DNA of 64,000 nt from positions 1,054,001-1,118,000 of the forward strand of contig MKTZ01000001.1 in assembly GCA_001898505.1 (NCBI GenBank), in the 5' to 3' direction. The position numbers and the translations under genes were made by a program. Position 1 is the first letter of the stretch. Each line of letters begins with the position of its first letter. Below the pieces are notes generated by a model. The model ran no database searches, was not told the DNA's origin, and saw only the letters and a list, made by a program, of their open reading frames with translations. This DNA is from Sphingobacteriales bacterium 50-39 (GTDB lineage: Bacteria; Bacteroidota; Bacteroidia; Chitinophagales; Chitinophagaceae). Below, one piece after another: positions 63,005 to 64,000 of this stretch.

Positions 63005-63913
63005 TCAAACGAAGTTTTTGCGGGCCTCGCTGGGAGTGAGATGGGTCTGCTTCTTAAAGAAATTGTTGAAATAGGCGGGGTATTCAAACCCGAGACTATA
63101 GGCAATCTCGGAGACATTCCAGTCGGTATGGGCCAGGAGGGCCTGGGCTTCTTTTATGATGCGGGCGGATATGAGTTCCGTGGTGGTCTTGCCGGTGATG
63201 TCCTTGACGCTGCGGTTGAGGGAGTTCACATGTACGGAAAGACTGCGGGCGAAATCGTTGGCAGTCCGGAGCTGAAGGTTTGTTTCGGGGGTATCGATGG
63301 GGAACTGGCGTTCCAGCAGCTCAAGAAAGAGGGAAGTGATGCGGGAGGAGGCGTTGTGATGTTTTTTATACGCCAGAGCGGGTTGCATTTTCATCGCCTC
63401 GTGGATGATGATATGGAGGTAGTTGCGCAGCAGGTCGTATTTGTGGGTATAGATAGACTCTATCTCTGCCTGCATCTTACGGAATATGGCCGACAGATCC
63501 TCTTGTTGCTGCTGATCGATAAAGAAGACGGGTGAGCCGCCGATGCGGAAGAGGGGGGAGTCCTGCAAGCTTTCCCTGCGTTCGATGGGGTGGATAAAAT
63601 CTTCCGTGAAGAGGCAGAACCAGCCTTCCTGGACATCAGATTCGGCTTCCCAGGAGTAGGGGACCATGGGATTGGAGAAAAGCAGAGCTGGCCTTTCGAT
63701 GGCTATCCACTTATTGGCGTAATATAGCCTTCCCGTCCCGATGATGAGGGATATTTTATAAAAGTCACGACGGATATAAGCGGTCCTGGGGAAGCAGGAG
63801 GCGCGGCTGAATATGTTGAAATGACCGGGGCCGGCATTGTTCAGGGATAGCCCGGTGGGGTTGGCCTGTGGGACCCGGGTATAGAATTCCTTGAGGCTTT
63901 CTGAATGTGGCAT
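63005..63913 (-). CDS. AraC-family transcriptional regulator
   Basis: A 302-residue regulator. Residues 1-180 form an N-terminal sensing domain of the AraC-binding type (cupin-like; PVFFIDQQQQEDLSAIFRKM). Residues of about 200-300 are the double helix-turn-helix HTH_18 domain, with FARSLSVHVNSLNRSVKDITG and WNVSEIAYSLGFEYPAYFNNFFKKQTHLTPSEAR. The ATG at 63913 is chosen; an upstream start at 63934 would add seven residues. The gene converges with the giant cargo gene. Its targets probably lie beyond the right edge. Confidence 0.92.
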   Translation of the reverse strand: MPHSESLKEFYTRVPQANPTGLSLNNAGPGHFNIFSRASCFPRTAYIRRDFYKISLIIGTGRLYYANKWIAIERPALLFSNPMVPYSWEAESDVQEGWFCLFTEDFIHPIERRESLQDSPLFRIGGSPVFFIDQQQQEDLSAIFRKMQAEIESIYTHKYDLLRNYLHIIIHEAMKMQPALAYKKHHNASSRITSLFLELLERQFPIDTPETNLQLRTANDFARSLSVHVNSLNRSVKDITGKTTTELISARIIKEAQALLAHTDWNVSEIAYSLGFEYPAYFNNFFKKQTHLTPSEARKNFV

Positions 63914-64000
63914 ACGCAAAATTACAAAATTCAAACCAAAGTCAATTCGTCAAGTCATTGACGGCGCTGCAGATTCTTTTGCCGAGGTAGGGGTGGGGGA

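Overview
The window looks like the chromosome of a Bacteroidota bacterium, most likely a Chitinophagaceae (Chitinophaga-like) soil saprophyte. The reasons are type IX secretion (T9SS) sorting domains on two giant exported proteins, a PorP/SprF protein, two TonB-receptor/DUF4249 modules, an ECF sigma/FecR pair, three LytS-type kinase/LytTR regulator pairs, many exported exoglycosidases, start regions without Shine-Dalgarno sequences, and a TAnnTTTG-type promoter. No tRNA, rRNA, CRISPR array, transposase or phage gene was seen.

Layout. 1-9141 (+) is a tight sugar or polyol module: a truncated ribokinase, two sugar transporters, an exported barrel/SUMF1-like fusion protein, two Gfo/Idh/MocA oxidoreductases and a GMC oxidoreductase. 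9177-10982 (-) holds an SDR and a nucleoid-associated protein. 11776-17425 (+) is a three-gene T9SS set: a type B Ig-like cargo, a PorP/SprF protein and an OmpA protein. 17729-24959 holds a LytS/LytTR pair, a TPR protein, an OmpR-type two-component system and an OmpA lipoprotein. The last three units are linked by a duplicated 41-bp operator with four 11-bp-spaced half-sites. 25146-30072 (-) is a TldD/PmbA protease pair coupled to two paralogous double-OmpA proteins. 30234-34545 holds a CDGSH protein, a DPP-IV-like S9 peptidase and a second LytS/LytTR pair. 34660-35959 is a decayed GH15 gene.

36104-40975 (+) is TonB receptor, DUF4249 lipoprotein and a third LytS/LytTR pair. 41043-48982 carries exported GH20, GH36 and GH92 exoglycosidases with DinB and thioredoxin genes between them, plus a structured gene-free stretch at 45720-46394. 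49102-50156 contains the remains of a di-haem cytochrome c peroxidase spliced by deletion to a molybdopterin-domain fragment. 50853-55913 (+) is sigma, FecR, STN-containing TonB receptor and DUF4249, a paralogue of the 36-39 kb module under different control. 56088-62957 (+) is a 2289-residue T9SS type A protein with six tandem repeats of about 250 residues. 63005-63913 (-) is an AraC-family regulator.

Two less ordinary signals run through the window. One is a family of short double-hairpin repeats, found between genes and also inside two coding sequences, where it supplies a GGPLSEGQTL-type linker just after the signal peptide. The other is the 11-bp-periodic operator of the OmpR-type system. 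All functional calls come from reading motifs in the translated sequence; no database search was run.
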